From Micrococcus sp. EYE_212 (GTDB lineage: Bacteria; Actinomycetota; Actinomycetes; Actinomycetales; Micrococcaceae): a DNA stretch of 57,829 bases. A program made the position numbers and the translations under genes. Below, in pieces: positions 24,642 to 32,768 of the stretch (position 1 is its first letter; every line of letters starts with the position of its first letter). The notes under the pieces were generated by a model that was given only the letters and a program-made list of their open reading frames with translations, had not been told where the DNA came from and searched no databases. The stretch covers positions 1-57,829 of the forward strand of contig NZ_JAHXOZ010000014.1 of assembly GCF_023147585.1 (NCBI RefSeq), given 5' to 3'.

Positions 24642-25585
24642 GAGAACATCCTGCCCTCGCCCCGGTACGTGGGCCAGAGGTCCACGATGGCGTCCTCGCC
24701 CCGAGAGTACACCGCGACGGCGTGCAGGTGCTCGGCGGGCTCCCCGGCCTTGGCATGGCGGAAGAACACGGGGTCGCCGAGGCGCAGGCCCGCGGCGGCG
24801 CGTCCGCGCAGGGGCGTCTGCACCTCGCCGGCGCCCTCCTGGCTGGAGTAGGAGAGCCCGGCCGGCCACGCGACCGTGGGGGAGCGGTCCGCGCCGGGCA
24901 CGCCCGAGGCGATCCAGCCGCCGCCGGCCACCGTGACCACATCGGCCGCGGGGCGTCGCACCACGGGGCGCGTGAAGAAGCTCGCCGGCCGCAGCCCGAG
25001 GCCGCGGAACCCGTCGAAGCTGGCCGGCCCCATGAGCCCGGAGCCCGCCCCGATCTCCGTGACCGCACCCTCGGCCACCGTGGACTCCACGGAGCCGGTG
25101 CCGCCGCCGTTGACGAAGTCCAGGTCCGCGCCCGCGGCACGGGCCGCCGCGCGCACGGCCGCCACGATGGCCGGTCGGCGGGACGAGAGGTCCCGGATGG
25201 AGCGGGACTTGACCAGGCGGATCGCGGCGGCGCGCGGGCCGCTCCCCTCGGGCACGCCGGCCACCTGTCCCTCGTACGCCAGGAGGCCGGAGAGGCGCAG
25301 CCCCGGGGTGCGCGTGATCCGCTCGGCGAGCGCGCGCGCCTGCTCCGGGGTGCGCACGGCCGAGCGCCGGGCCCCCACGCGCAGGCGGCGCAGCGGCTGC
25401 CACGCGGTGAGCGCCGCCTCGTCCGTGGTGGGGTAGGCGACCAGGACGTCCGTCCGCCCGGACTCGACCCACCACAGGGCCTCCGTGAGCGAGTACGCCA
25501 TGATCCCCGTGAAGCCGGGCTGGTCGAGCGCCTCGGTGATCGCGCGGCGGATGCGCACGGACTTGGTGGCCACGCGGACGGGCAC
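24638..25585 (-). CDS. PLP-dependent amino acid deaminase/aldolase (alanine-racemase fold)
   Basis: A protein of the alanine racemase N-terminal / D-threonine aldolase-like superfamily. PVRVATKSVRIR contains the probable PLP lysine; FVNGGGTGS and GAGSGLMGP look like phosphate-binding turns. From the first usable GTG it has 315 residues, but the lysine is then only residue 8, whereas relatives have about 50 residues before it. The same frame remains clearly coding upstream to about 25735 (FERYAAAL, LDLDAFRANAAALHARAG) without any ATG, GTG or TTG. The true N-terminus is therefore either frameshifted from a GTG at 25743 or uses an unusual start. The stop overlaps the oxidase ATG. Confidence 0.75.
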   Translation of the reverse strand: MPVRVATKSVRIRRAITEALDQPGFTGIMAYSLTEALWWVESGRTDVLVAYPTTDEAALTAWQPLRRLRVGARRSAVRTPEQARALAERITRTPGLRLSGLLAYEGQVAGVPEGSGPRAAAIRLVKSRSIRDLSSRRPAIVAAVRAAARAAGADLDFVNGGGTGSVESTVAEGAVTEIGAGSGLMGPASFDGFRGLGLRPASFFTRPVVRRPAADVVTVAGGGWIASGVPGADRSPTVAWPAGLSYSSQEGAGEVQTPLRGRAAAGLRLGDPVFFRHAKAGEPAEHLHAVAVYSRGEDAIVDLWPTYRGEGRMFS

Positions 25586-25744
25586 GGCGCCTGCGCGGGC
25601 GTGCAGAGCGGCGGCGTTGGCCCGGAAGGCGTCGAGGTCCAGGAGGCCCAGGGGTCGGGAGCGCTCGTCCGCCGGCAGGGCGGCGAGCGCGGCGGCGTAG
25701 CGCTCGAACGGGGGCGCCGGCGGCGGGGAGACGGGCTTCCCACC

Positions 25745-25750
25745 TAGGAT
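25745..25750 (+). promoter_or_regulatory. -10 box of the esterase gene, leaderless
   Basis: TAGGAT ends 6 bases before the ATG at 25757. It is embedded in the short divergent region shared with the deaminase/aldolase operon. Confidence 0.65.
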
Positions 25751-25756
25751 GGAACT

Positions 25757-26482
25757 ATGGCCTCCGCCTCCACGCCAGACATCGAGACGCTCAGCTCAGG
25801 AAATGCCGTGGCGTGGTCCCGTCCGGCGGGCGAGCGCTCCGGCACGGACCTCGTCCTCGTGCTGCACGGCTACGGCTCCAACGAGCGCCGGGCCGCCCGC
25901 ACCTTCTTCCCCATGCTCCCGGAGCGCTGCACCGGCCTGGCCGTGCGCGGCGGCTTCGAGATCGACGCGTCCGCCACGGAGGGCGAGGGAGACCCGGGCG
26001 CGCACGGCTGGTTCCTGCTGGACCTGCTGCTGCAGTCCGACTTCGCCCAGGTGCTCGCCGCCGCCCACCGCGTCTTCGACGTCCTCGGCTCGCCCGAGGT
26101 GGCCGACGCGGGCTTCCGCTCCGTCTCCGTGCTCGGCTTCTCCCAGGGCATGGCCATGGCGACGACGGTCATCCGGCTGCGCCCCGAGGCCTTCACGTGC
26201 GGGGTGGGCCTCAGTGGCTTCGCCGTGGACAACGAGCTGCTGGCGATGCTCGACTCGCCCGTCGAAGGCCCCGGCCCCCGCCCCTTCTTCTGGGGCCGGG
26301 ACGTCGAGGACCCCGTGATCAACCCGGACGCCGTTGCGCACACCCGCGGGTGGGCCGAGGCGCACACCCTGCTCACTGTGCGCTCCTACCCCGGCATGCT
26401 GCACGCCACCCACCCGGACGAGGTGCGGGACGTGCGGATCTTCCTCGATTACACCCTCGCCGCCGCGCCGCCGGGATCCTGA
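25757..26482 (+). CDS. Alpha/beta-hydrolase, phospholipase/carboxylesterase type
   Basis: A 241-residue serine hydrolase. The oxyanion-hole phrase VLHGYGSNE is near residue 36, the nucleophile elbow is GFSQG near residue 126, and the remaining triad members are probably the Asp of VEDPVINPDAV and the His of PGMLHATHP. No signal peptide is present, so it acts in the cytosol on a short acyl ester that cannot be named. The start is set by the TAGGAT box. It is a single gene divergent from the aldolase/oxidase pair. Confidence 0.85.
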   Translation: MASASTPDIETLSSGNAVAWSRPAGERSGTDLVLVLHGYGSNERRAARTFFPMLPERCTGLAVRGGFEIDASATEGEGDPGAHGWFLLDLLLQSDFAQVLAAAHRVFDVLGSPEVADAGFRSVSVLGFSQGMAMATTVIRLRPEAFTCGVGLSGFAVDNELLAMLDSPVEGPGPRPFFWGRDVEDPVINPDAVAHTRGWAEAHTLLTVRSYPGMLHATHPDEVRDVRIFLDYTLAAAPPGS

Positions 26483-26502
26483 CGCACACCGTGCGCAGCC
26501 AC

Positions 26503-26508
26503 TACGGT
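26503..26508 (+). promoter_or_regulatory. -10 box, leaderless hypothetical gene
   Basis: TACGGT ends 7 bases before the ATG at 26516. An in-frame GTG at 26507 overlaps the box and cannot be the start. Confidence 0.65.
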
Positions 26509-26515
26509 GGTCCGC

Positions 26516-27382
26516 ATGGCAAAGAACTCGACGATCGGCCGCTTCGCGTCGGACAAGGCGACGAACCTGGCCCTCAAGTCCGCGCTCGACGAGGACGGCA
26601 ACCCCACTGAGGCGTTCGAGAAGGTGGTCTTCAAGACGCTGGACATCCAGCGTCCGCTGGTGCTGAAGAACATCCAGCGTCTCCGGGAGAAGCACCCCGG
26701 CGACACCCCGGACCAGCTCGCGGAGCGCCTGAGCGAGCAGTACCTCAACGCCGTGACCGGCGCTGGCGCCGCCGTCGGCGGCACCGCGATCATCCCGGGC
26801 GTCGGCACCGTGGCCGCGCTGGGCCTGTCGGCCGCCGCCGTCGTGGGCTTCCTCGAGGCCACCGCGCTCTACGGGCAGTCCCTCGCCGAGCTGCACGGCA
26901 TCAGCACCGCGGACCCCCAGCGCTCCCGGGCCGTCGTGATGACGCTCATGCTCGGCGACGACGCCAAGGAGCTGCTGCGCGAGGCCGCCGGCAAGGCCGG
27001 GGCGAAGCAGGACTCCATGGCGGGCCTGAACGCCCTGATGGGAACCTCGAGCGCGGCCGGTGGCGCCGGGGTGGGCGCGATGATGATGGACCAGCTCAAG
27101 CGGCGCTTCTTCAAGCGCCTCCTCGTGCGTCAGGGCGCGGGCATGATCGGCCGTGCCGTGCCGTTCGGCATCGGAGCCGTGATCGGCGGCGTGGGCAACC
27201 GCGCCATGGGCAAGGCCGTGGTGGAGAACGCGCGTCAGCTCTTCGGCCCGCTGCCCGCCGTGATCCCCGGCGAGCTGCGCGGCGAGTCCGTGCAGGCGGA
27301 GAAGGACGACGACGGCGGCTTCCTCGGCGGCCTGCTGCGCGCCCTTCCGGGCGGCAAGGACAAGGACTCGACGAGGTCCTGA
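26516..27382 (+). CDS. Conserved hypothetical membrane-associated protein (EcsC-like, tentative)
   Basis: A 288-residue protein. The central region has a glycine-rich hydrophobic hairpin (VGGTAIIPGVGTVAALGLSAAAVVGFLEA, about 83-112), and a second one lies near residues 200-235 (MIGRAVPFGIGAVIGGVGNRAMG). This pattern recalls EcsC-family proteins, but I am not certain. The C-terminus is Asp/Lys-rich and hydrophilic. The message is leaderless and ends in a bidirectional hairpin. No function is known. Confidence 0.65.
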   Translation: MAKNSTIGRFASDKATNLALKSALDEDGNPTEAFEKVVFKTLDIQRPLVLKNIQRLREKHPGDTPDQLAERLSEQYLNAVTGAGAAVGGTAIIPGVGTVAALGLSAAAVVGFLEATALYGQSLAELHGISTADPQRSRAVVMTLMLGDDAKELLREAAGKAGAKQDSMAGLNALMGTSSAAGGAGVGAMMMDQLKRRFFKRLLVRQGAGMIGRAVPFGIGAVIGGVGNRAMGKAVVENARQLFGPLPAVIPGELRGESVQAEKDDDGGFLGGLLRALPGGKDKDSTRS

Positions 27383-27405
27383 CGTCCTCTCCTGCCGGCC
27401 CGCGG

Positions 27406-27438
27406 CGGCGACGCTCCCCCACGCGGGGTGCGTCGCCG
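27406..27438. terminator. Bidirectional terminator
   Basis: CGGCGACGC (27406-27414) pairs with GCGTCGCCG (27430-27438), and an inner CCCC/GGGG extends the stem past one mismatch. It lies between two convergent genes. Confidence 0.7.
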
Positions 27439-27457
27439 TCGTCGTGGGCGGGGGCGA

Positions 27458-28735
27458 TCAGAACAGCAGTGTGGCCAGCGTGTGGATGGCCAGGCCGGCG
27501 AGCGCACCGACCACGGAGCCGTTGATGCGGATGAACTGCAGGTCCCGGCCCACGAGGAGCTCGAGGGTGCGGGAGGTCTGCTCGCCGTCCCACCGCTCCA
27601 CGGTCTCCTCGATCACGCCGGTCAGCTGCGGGCCGTAGGAGCTGAGCGCGTAGGCGGCGGCGCGCTGCGCGTAGCCGTCCACGCGCTCGCGCACCTCGGC
27701 GTCGTCCTGGAGGCGCCCGCCGAGGTCCTGCAGGGCGGCCACGAGGGCGCGGTGCAGGTCGGAGGCGGGGTCGGCGAGGGCGTCCAGCAGGGAGTCGCGC
27801 AGGGTGGTCCAGGCGCGGGAGGCCCAGCCGCGCAGGCGCTCGTCCGCGAAGAGGCTCGCCTTGAAGCGCTCCACGGAGGCGCGCGTGTCCGGGTCCTCGC
27901 GCATGTCACGGACGAGGCGGTCCAGCCAGTCATCCACCGAGCGGCGGGCCTCGTGGTCCGGGTCGGAGCGGATGCCGGCGAGGTACTTCAGGGTCTCGGC
28001 GTGGAGGCGCTCCGCCAGGAGGCGGTCCACCATGTCCGGGCTCCACTCGGGGGAGCGGCGGCGCACCGTCTCGATGAACATCTCCGGGTGGGCGGCCACC
28101 CAGTCGCCCGTGTGGTTCACCACGAGCTCGACCACCTTGTCGTGGTGCCGGCCGGCCAGCACGGAGTCCAGCACGCCGGCGAGCGTGGGGGACCAGTCCG
28201 GCTCCACCATGTGCTTCTGCATCAGCTGCTGCAGCAGGCGCTGCACGGCCTCATCGTCGGTGGCGGCCATGGTGTGCCGTGCCGCCGTCGCGACCTCCCC
28301 GGCCACGCGCCGGGCGTTCGCGTCCTGGCGCAGCCAGCCGCCGGCCGCGTGCGCGACCTGCAGCCCGGCCACCTTCTCCCGCGCGACGTCCGAGTCCAGG
28401 AAGTTCTCCTGCACGAACTCGCGCAGCGCCGCCCCGAGCTGGTCCTTCTTCCGAGGGATCAGGGCGGTGTGGGGCACGGGGATGCCGGCGGGGTGGCGGA
28501 ACAGCGCGGTGACGGCAAACCAGTCGGCGAGCGCGCCCACCATGCCGCCCTCCGCCGCGGCGCGCACGAAGCCCCACGCGGGATGGACCTCCTGGAGTGG
28601 GAACGCGATGACGAACACGACGGCCAGCGCCACGAGCAGGCCGGTGGCCACCGACTTCATGCGGCGCAGCCCGGCGGCGCGCTCGAGGGAGGCGGCGCTG
28701 AGGACTTGCTGGTCCGAGGCGGCGGAGAGGGACAC
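27458..28735 (-). CDS. DUF445 family membrane protein
   Basis: A 425-residue protein of the DUF445 family. An N-terminal helix (GLLVALAVVFVIAFPL, about residues 32-47) and a Gly/Ala-rich segment (AAAEGGMVGALADWFAVTALFRHP, the family signature) are followed by a long charged helical domain, and a final hydrophobic stretch (VVGALAGLAIHTLATLLF) closes the protein. The GTG start follows CCAGGAG. The family's function is not established. Confidence 0.85.
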   Translation of the reverse strand: MSLSAASDQQVLSAASLERAAGLRRMKSVATGLLVALAVVFVIAFPLQEVHPAWGFVRAAAEGGMVGALADWFAVTALFRHPAGIPVPHTALIPRKKDQLGAALREFVQENFLDSDVAREKVAGLQVAHAAGGWLRQDANARRVAGEVATAARHTMAATDDEAVQRLLQQLMQKHMVEPDWSPTLAGVLDSVLAGRHHDKVVELVVNHTGDWVAAHPEMFIETVRRRSPEWSPDMVDRLLAERLHAETLKYLAGIRSDPDHEARRSVDDWLDRLVRDMREDPDTRASVERFKASLFADERLRGWASRAWTTLRDSLLDALADPASDLHRALVAALQDLGGRLQDDAEVRERVDGYAQRAAAYALSSYGPQLTGVIEETVERWDGEQTSRTLELLVGRDLQFIRINGSVVGALAGLAIHTLATLLF

Positions 28736-28858
28736 GTGCGGCTCCTGGAGCGGGCGGAACGGAGGACCGGGCGGAGAGGACGCCGGGGTGAACCGAATGG
28801 TCCCCTCCAGTTAACCAGCCCGCCGCCTGGCGTCAGGGCTCCGGGCACCCGCCGCTCC

Positions 28859-28864
28859 TACGCT
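28859..28864 (+). promoter_or_regulatory. -10 box of the glycerophosphodiesterase gene, leaderless
   Basis: TACGCT ends 6 bases before a GTG start at 28871, one of the leaderless GTG starts in the window. Confidence 0.65.
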
Positions 28865-28870
28865 CTGGGC

Positions 28871-29815
28871 GTGCTCCCCCTCGTGATCGCCCACCGCGGT
28901 GCGTCCGCCGCCTTCCCCGAACACACCCGCGCCGCCATGCTGCACGCCCTCGCCGTGGGCGCGGACGGCCTGGAGTGCGACGTGCAGCTCACGAAGGACC
29001 GCGAGGTCGTCTGCTGGCACGACCCCACCGTGGACCGCACCTCGAACGGCTCCGGCGCGCTCGCGGACCACACCCTGGAGCGGCTGCGCGGCCTCGACGT
29101 CACCTCGTGGCACGCGACGCGCGGGCCTCGCGCGGGCGACGGGGCGCGGCCGGGAGCGCAGGCGGGCCAGATCCCCCCGGTGTACGGCGCGCCGGAGGAC
29201 CAGGTGCTCACCCTGCGGGAGCTCTTCGAGATCGCGACGGCGGCGGACCGTCCGCTGCGCCTCGCGGTGGAGCTCAAGCACCCCTCGCCGTACGGCCACG
29301 AGCTCGAGGAGCGCGTGCTGCGCGAGCTGCTCACCTCTGGCTGGGACCCGGAGACGGGCCTGCTCGGGCAGGTGAGCGTCTCCCTCATGAGCTTCCACCC
29401 CGGAGCGCTGCAGTACGTGGCGCCGCTGACGGGCCCGGACGCGCTGTGCCCGCTCGTGGACGTGATGCCGGCCGAGATCCCCTCCCGCATCGCCCGCGGT
29501 CCGCTCTCCCGGGCCGCCGTGCGCGCCACGGTGCGCCAGACCCTCGCGGACTCCGAGGCCATGGTGTGGCGCGGCCGGGCGAGCCTTGCCGGCCCGTCCG
29601 TGGAGTACGTGCGCACCCACCTCGCTGACGTGAAGGCGTGGCTCGCGGCCGGGCGCCGGCTGCGCGTGTGGACCGTGGACGCGCGCGCGGACGTCGAATT
29701 CCTCCTGGCCCAGGGTGTGCAGGAGCTGACCACCAACCGGCCGGAGGACGTGCTGCGCTGGGCGGCCGACGCCGTCGCCGAGCGGCGGAGTCGGCGGGAC
29801 CGCGCGGGGGTCTGA
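28871..29815 (+). CDS. Glycerophosphodiester phosphodiesterase
   Basis: Hydrolyses glycerophosphodiesters to an alcohol and glycerol 3-phosphate. The 314-residue TIM-barrel protein has the GDPD motifs IAHRGASAAFPEHT at the N-terminus, LECDVQLTKDREVVCWHDP (metal-binding Glu and Asp plus catalytic His), a central LAVELKHPSPYG and the C-terminal VWTVDARADVEFLLAQGV with TTNRPEDVL. No signal peptide is visible, so it is cytosolic. The GTG start is placed by the TACGCT box. Confidence 0.92.
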   Translation: MLPLVIAHRGASAAFPEHTRAAMLHALAVGADGLECDVQLTKDREVVCWHDPTVDRTSNGSGALADHTLERLRGLDVTSWHATRGPRAGDGARPGAQAGQIPPVYGAPEDQVLTLRELFEIATAADRPLRLAVELKHPSPYGHELEERVLRELLTSGWDPETGLLGQVSVSLMSFHPGALQYVAPLTGPDALCPLVDVMPAEIPSRIARGPLSRAAVRATVRQTLADSEAMVWRGRASLAGPSVEYVRTHLADVKAWLAAGRRLRVWTVDARADVEFLLAQGVQELTTNRPEDVLRWAADAVAERRSRRDRAGV

Positions 29816-29867
29816 GGCCGCCGGCGTCCCGGAGATGACGGGACGCCGTGTCGATGCCGCATCCGTC

Positions 29868-29883
29868 TGTGATCAGGGTTACA
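29868..29883. promoter_or_regulatory. CRP/GlxR-like site 1 upstream of the peptide transporter
   Basis: TGTGA-N6-TTACA matches the CRP/GlxR consensus TGTGA-N6-TCACA with one mismatch. It overlaps a possible -10 box TACACT at 29880-29885. It lies 36 bases, centre to centre, upstream of site 2. Confidence 0.5.
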
Positions 29884-29903
29884 CTCCCGATCAACACCTC
29901 CCC

Positions 29904-29919
29904 TGTGAGGTGCCTCACT
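29904..29919. promoter_or_regulatory. CRP/GlxR-like site 2 upstream of the peptide transporter
   Basis: TGTGA-N6-TCACT matches the CRP/GlxR consensus at nine of ten positions and forms the dyad GTGAG-GTGC-CTCAC. A further GTGAG at 29925-29929 can pair alternatively with the CTCAC arm. Confidence 0.55.
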
Positions 29920-29960
29920 CGCACGTGAGACCTTCCTCGAGCTCTCCCCAGGAGGACCCC

Positions 29961-31646
29961 ATGGCTTCCCCCCTTCAGCGACGCTTCCTTTCCGCGGCCG
30001 CCCTCACCGCAGCAGGCGCCCTCCTGATCAGCGGATGCGCCCAGAGCCAGCGCTCGGACACCGGCGCGGACAGCTCCGCGGCCGGCTCCGACGCGCAGCA
30101 GGTGGACGGCTCGTTCATCTTCGCCGCCTCCTCGGACCCGAAGACCCTCGACCCGGCCTTCGCCTCGGACGGCGAGTCCTTCCGGGTGTCCCGGCAGATC
30201 TTCGAGGGCCTCGTGGGCACCAAGCCCGGCACGGCGGACCCGGCCCCCCTCCTGGCCGAGTCGTGGGAGTCGAGTGAGGACGGGCTGACCCACACGTTCC
30301 AGCTCAAGGACGGGGTGAAGTTCCACGACGGCACGGAGTTCAACGCCGAGGCCGTGTGCGCCAACTTCGACCGCTGGTACAACTTCGAGGGCATTCAGCA
30401 GGCCGAGACCGTCTCCTACTACTACGGCAAGCTGTTCCGCGGCTTCGCGGACTCCCCGGAGAAGGCCGTGTACAAGTCGTGCGACGCCACCGAGGACCTC
30501 AAGGCCACCGTCACCCTGGCCCAGCCCTTCGCCGGGTTCATCCCCTCCCTCTCGCTTCCCGCCTTCGGCATGCAGTCCCCCACGGCCATGGAGGAGTACA
30601 AGGCGGACGAGATCGGCGGCACCGCCGAATCCCCGGAGATGTCCGAGTACGCCCGCGAGCACCCCACGGGCACGGGCCCGTACAAGTTCGACTCGTGGAG
30701 CGTCGGCTCGGACATCAAGCTCTCCGCCTTCGAGGACTACTGGGGGGACAAGGGCGAGGTCACGGACGTGACCTTCCGCGTGATCGACGACCCGGTGGCC
30801 CGCCGCCAGGCCCTTGAGGCCGGGGACGTGGACGGCTACGACCTCGTGGCCCCCGCGGACACCAAGGCCCTCGCCGACGCCGGGTTCAACGTGATCCAGC
30901 GCGATCCGTTCACCATCCTCTACCTGGGCATGAACCAGGAGCAGGAGGAGCTCAAGGACGTGAAGGTCCGCCAGGCGATCGCCCACGCGATCGACAAGGA
31001 CGCGCTCATCCAGCAGACCCTGCCGGAGGGCACCAAGGCCGCGACCCAGTTCATCCCGGACTCGGTCAACGGCTACAGCGACGACGTCACCACCTACGAC
31101 TACGACCCGGAGAAGGCGAAGCAGCTGCTGACCGAGGCGGGCTACCCCGACGGCTTCACGATCGACTTCAACTACCCGACGGGCGTCTCCCGCCCCTACA
31201 TGCCGACCCCGGAGCAGGCCTTCTCCAACATCTCCAACCAGCTCGCGGAGGTGGGCATCAAGGTCAACGCCAAGCCCGCCAAGTGGAGCCCGGACTACCT
31301 GAACCAGGTGCAGGGCACCGCCGACCACGGCATCCACCTGCTCGGCTGGACCGGCGATTACAACGACACCGACAACTTCGTGGGCGTGTTCTTCGGCCAG
31401 GAGAAGCCCGAGTTCGGCTTCGAGAACGAGGAGCTCTTCACCGCCCTCGAGAAGGCGCGCCAGATCCCCACGATCGAGGAGCAGACGCCCGAGTACGAGG
31501 AGATCAACCAGCAGATCTCCGAGTTCGTCCCGGCCGTCCCGCTGGCGCACCCGGCGCCGTCGCTCGCCTTCGACAAGCGCGTGGCCTCCTACCCGGCCAG
31601 CCCGGTCAACGACGAGGTCTTCAACCAGGTCGACCTCACGGAGTGA
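29961..31646 (+). CDS. Peptide ABC transporter substrate-binding lipoprotein
   Basis: Extracellular receptor of a dipeptide/oligopeptide importer (SBP family 5). The 561-residue precursor has a lipoprotein signal ending in ALLISGC (Cys near residue 25), then a DppA/OppA-type fold with the family phrases FIFAASSDPKTLDPAFASDG near the N-terminus and VRQAIAHAIDKDALI in the middle. The ATG follows a strong CAGGAGGA site. It is the first gene of a complete importer and is separated from the first permease by a strong hairpin, which would favour extra receptor. Upstream CRP-like sites suggest carbon-state control. Confidence 0.94.
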   Translation: MASPLQRRFLSAAALTAAGALLISGCAQSQRSDTGADSSAAGSDAQQVDGSFIFAASSDPKTLDPAFASDGESFRVSRQIFEGLVGTKPGTADPAPLLAESWESSEDGLTHTFQLKDGVKFHDGTEFNAEAVCANFDRWYNFEGIQQAETVSYYYGKLFRGFADSPEKAVYKSCDATEDLKATVTLAQPFAGFIPSLSLPAFGMQSPTAMEEYKADEIGGTAESPEMSEYAREHPTGTGPYKFDSWSVGSDIKLSAFEDYWGDKGEVTDVTFRVIDDPVARRQALEAGDVDGYDLVAPADTKALADAGFNVIQRDPFTILYLGMNQEQEELKDVKVRQAIAHAIDKDALIQQTLPEGTKAATQFIPDSVNGYSDDVTTYDYDPEKAKQLLTEAGYPDGFTIDFNYPTGVSRPYMPTPEQAFSNISNQLAEVGIKVNAKPAKWSPDYLNQVQGTADHGIHLLGWTGDYNDTDNFVGVFFGQEKPEFGFENEELFTALEKARQIPTIEEQTPEYEEINQQISEFVPAVPLAHPAPSLAFDKRVASYPASPVNDEVFNQVDLTE

Positions 31647-31685
31647 ACCGGCGCCCCCGCGGCTGACCGGCCCCCTCGCTGACCC

Positions 31686-31720
31686 GACGGCGGCGGCGCA
31701 CCCGCTGCGCCGCCGCCGTC
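31686..31720 (+). terminator. Intercistronic attenuating hairpin
   Basis: A 15-bp perfect stem (31686-31700 with 31706-31720) and a 5-base loop lie between the receptor gene and the first permease. It probably reduces read-through into the permease genes. Confidence 0.65.
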
Positions 31721-31763
31721 CCCTGACCTGACGGGCCCACGGGCCTGGGATGAAGGACTCCCC

Positions 31764-32768
31764 GTGCTCAGACTCATCGGCAAGCGCCTGCTGCTGCTGA
31801 TCCCCACCCTGCTCGGCCTCTCGATCCTGCTCTTCGCGTGGGTGCGCAGCCTCCCCGGCGGGCCGGCCACGGCCCTGCTCGGCGACCGGGCCACCCCCGA
31901 GGCGGTGGCCCGCGTGAACGCCGCGTACGGCTTCGACAAGCCGATCCTGGAGCAGTACCTCACCTACATGGGGCGGCTGGTCCGGGGTGACTTCGGCAAC
32001 TCGCTCATGACCAACCGGCCCGTCCTGGAGGAGTTCGCCGAGCGCTTCCCCGCCACGATCGAGCTGTCCGTGTTCGCCATCCTCTTCGCGGTCGTGCTCG
32101 GCATCCCGCTGGGCTACTGGGCGGCCCGCAACGTGGGCCGGTGGCAGGACAACCTCGCCGTCGTGCTCTCCCTGCTGGGCGTGGTGGTGCCGGTGTTCTT
32201 CCTGGCCTTCCTGCTGAAGTGGGTCTTCGCCGTGCGGCTCGGCTGGCTCCCCACGGACGGCCGCCAGGACCCGCGGATCGACGCGACGCACTACACGAAC
32301 CTCTACGTGTGGGACGGCATCAGCACGGGGGAGTGGGACGCCGCCCTGAATGCGCTGACGCACCTCGTGCTGCCCGGCATCGCCCTGGGCACCATCCCGC
32401 TGGCCATCATCGCCCGCATCACGCGGGCGGCCGTCCTGGACGTGCAGAACGCCGACTACGTGCGCACCGCGCGCGCCAAGGGCCTGGCCCCCGGGCTCAT
32501 CCGGAACCGCTTCATCCTCCGCAACGCGATGCTCCCCGTGCTCACCACGCTGGGCCTGCAGCTGGGCCTGCTGATCTCGGGGGCGGTGCTCACCGAGACG
32601 GTGTTCGCCTTCAACGGCATCGGCCGGTTCCTGCGCGACGCGATCTTCAACCTCGACTTCCCGGTGCTGCAGGGCTTCATCATCCTCATCGCACTGTTGT
32701 ATTCGCTCATCAACCTGGTCGTGGACGTCTCCTACGGCCTCATCGACCCGAGGGTGCGTGTCCAGTGA
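31764..32768 (+). CDS. Peptide ABC transporter permease, DppB/OppB type
   Basis: First membrane subunit of the peptide importer, 334 residues with six helices. Family hallmarks are the N-terminal LIGKRLLLLIPTLLGLSILL and the coupling loop DYVRTARAKGLAPGLIRNR. The GTG start follows GAAGGA. Its TGA stop overlaps the GTG of the next permease by four bases (GTGA), which implies translational coupling. Confidence 0.94.
   Translation: MLRLIGKRLLLLIPTLLGLSILLFAWVRSLPGGPATALLGDRATPEAVARVNAAYGFDKPILEQYLTYMGRLVRGDFGNSLMTNRPVLEEFAERFPATIELSVFAILFAVVLGIPLGYWAARNVGRWQDNLAVVLSLLGVVVPVFFLAFLLKWVFAVRLGWLPTDGRQDPRIDATHYTNLYVWDGISTGEWDAALNALTHLVLPGIALGTIPLAIIARITRAAVLDVQNADYVRTARAKGLAPGLIRNRFILRNAMLPVLTTLGLQLGLLISGAVLTETVFAFNGIGRFLRDAIFNLDFPVLQGFIILIALLYSLINLVVDVSYGLIDPRVRVQ

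Noticed and set aside
29385-32363. A 992-codon minus-strand frame opposite the peptide transporter genes
   Set aside because: It is antisense to well-supported genes and has shadow composition (runs of His, Gly, Val, Glu), so it is not a gene.
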